A stretch of DNA of 64,000 nt from Hippopus hippopus (Eukaryota > Mollusca > Bivalvia > Cardiida > Cardiidae): assembly GCA_946811185.2 (NCBI GenBank), contig OX328110.1:15678456-15742455 (forward strand), written 5' to 3'. A model generated the notes under the pieces. It ran no database searches, had not been told where the DNA came from, and saw only the letters and a program-made list of their open reading frames with translations. Position numbers and translations under genes: made by a program. Shown here in pieces: positions 62,804-64,000 of this stretch (position 1 is its first letter; every line of letters begins with the position of its first letter).

Positions 62804-63382
62804 TAATGAAAAACTTGAACATTAAACTCGACGTCAGAATTGCTCAGAGTAGACGTCATTGCTGTAAAATGCACTTTTCAGAAAATATGTAGTGTAACGT
62901 TATAACCTATTTGAGAGTAATGTCTATGTACTACATATCAAATGAAATTACATTATGTCTGCAAACAGCTGGCAGCTTTCAATTTAGTTTCAACTGAACT
63001 TAATAGAAAATATTGACTCTAAGAATAAGGACAGACAATATGAAACACCCTGTATTTGAAGGGTTTTTTAGAGAAACAGAAGCATGTCGAGGTATTTTTT
63101 TTATCAATGTTCGTTCTGTGCACTCCTTTGCACAAAAGCAATAATCTTGTAACATTAAGGGTCTTAAATTTACAATAAAAGGAGACAAGTCATCATTGCG
63201 TAATTCGGTTTGAGAAAATTAATATCCCAAAAAGATGTTTCACAACCAATAATTGTCACGTCAACAAAGCGTTTGGGAAGTCATTAAATCAAGATTAGTA
63301 TTTTAAAACTTAAATTTCCTGTTTTATACAGCAAAAAGGTCTAAAATTGCCTGAGATTACTTTCTAACAAACCCTTTCACCT

Positions 63383-63575
63383 CCTAAACCCTTTACCAGC
63401 AGATAAATTTTTAGTCTCATCCACATTGAAAGCATTTGGTTAAAAAAATTTTTTTTTTGGATTCGTTTGTGAAACGAAAGAAAACATTGTGGGAAAGGGA
63501 GAAAATGCTGGTAACCAGCATTTTCTCCTTTTCCCACAATGTTTTCAAAAGCCTTCTGTATCAGGGTGATGGTTT
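63383..63575. mobile_element. MITE family C (reverse)
   Basis: CTAAACCCTTTACCAGCAGA, AAGCATTTGGTTAAAA, perfect hairpin AACATTGTGGGAAAGGGAGA at 63483-63546, then GTATCAGGGTGATGGTTTAA. Confidence 0.75.
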
Positions 63576-64000
63576 AAGAAATAACTTCTGACGATATAAA
63601 TCACAAAAATCTGCTTAAAAGTTGCAAAATTAAAACGAATACATTTAGATTCATTGGACTTATTTTCTGGGAACTATATTTGGGAGCCTTTTACCTCGGG
63701 AAGTGAAAAATAGGAACGCATACGACATTTGCTTTATTTTCGAAATGTACTGTTATCTTCGTTTTTGTCTTGTTCAATATGCAAATTAGTTGCAAGTAAC
63801 AGATGTATATAGGAGCTTAGACCGGCGTTCACCAACCATTCTTGATAACATTCTAAGCAAAATTTTCCAAAGTAACGCAATTTCCATTAGGTTAAACCAA
63901 ATGATTTAGCCAATCCAAATGGTTTAACCAATCAAAGTTGTGTTACTTCCTAGATTGGTTTAGCCAGTCAAATGTTGCGTTGCATTCTAAGCCTAAATTT
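63576..64000. other. Intergenic end of window
   Basis: No gene. The last 120 bp repeat the motifs GGTTTAACCAAT, GATTTAGCCAATC and GGTTTAGCCAGTC in alternating orientation: an interspersed repeat cut by the window edge. Confidence 0.4.

Larger units (their letters stand above)
61770..63054. mobile_element. IS630/Tc1-type DNA transposon, decayed, 1.29 kb
   Basis: TIRs TACAGGGTGTTTCATAATAT and mirror ATATGAAACACCCTGTA (inverted similarity extends about 45 bp) with TA at both edges. Contains a broken transposase and a nested family A MITE. Confidence 0.8.

Overview
This is a eukaryotic, AT-rich, repeat-dense window with one long spliced gene and no bacterial gene organisation. The repeat set (tRNA-headed SINEs whose tails read GTTAAACA..CAA, many palindromic MITEs with TTAA ends, minisatellites, Tc1/mariner-type relics) and a RING/B-box/filamin/SPRY gene point to a mollusc, most likely a marine or heterodont bivalve. 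The species assignment is inference only.

The main result is one gene on the minus strand, running from about 37.87 kb down to 1.06 kb. Nine coding exons can be joined, all with GT-AG borders and matching phases at every junction. Their coding length sums to 2592 nt, that is 863 codons plus stop. The predicted product is a TRIM-type E3 ubiquitin ligase: RING (exon 1); two B-boxes, coiled coil and a filamin-type Ig domain (exon 2); then a 33-nt microexon and five or six exons encoding a PRY/SPRY-like domain with a charged insertion of about 100 residues. The last exon runs into a CTGT/CTCT microsatellite that codes for the final 69 residues. RING-BB-BB-CC-filamin-SPRY in one protein is an unusual combination.

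Intron 2 (33.2 to 15.1 kb) is about 18 kb. It holds a full-length, apparently intact non-LTR retrotransposon (19.83-26.04 kb, same strand as the gene, with a 12-bp target-site duplication), a 39-bp minisatellite of about 72 copies (27.46-30.28 kb), a diverged array of longer repeat units around it, and many MITEs and SINEs. Several MITEs lie within tens of bases of splice sites.

From 37.9 to 64 kb I found no gene I can name. There are local tandem duplications (37.9-39.5 kb), SINEs, and a 4.5-kb zone of duplicated gene-like blocks with one splice-bounded open segment (45.7-50.2 kb). There are also decayed Tc1/mariner/IS630-type transposase relics (51.8, 56.7 and 62.1 kb), a 53-bp minisatellite (57.5-58.2 kb) and many MITEs.

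MITE family names used below: A (AAAAGGGGCATTCGGACATT ends), B (TTAACCCTTA ends, GATCAAGATCAGACTGCAC hairpin), B2 (TTAACCCTTTCGGCGCC ends, same hairpin), C (TTAACTCTTTACCA ends, GGAGAAAATGCTGG hairpin) and D (GGGGTTTAATGCATCTG ends, AGCCTGCGCAGTCCGCGCAG core). No database search was possible. Family names for proteins rest on motifs read by eye.
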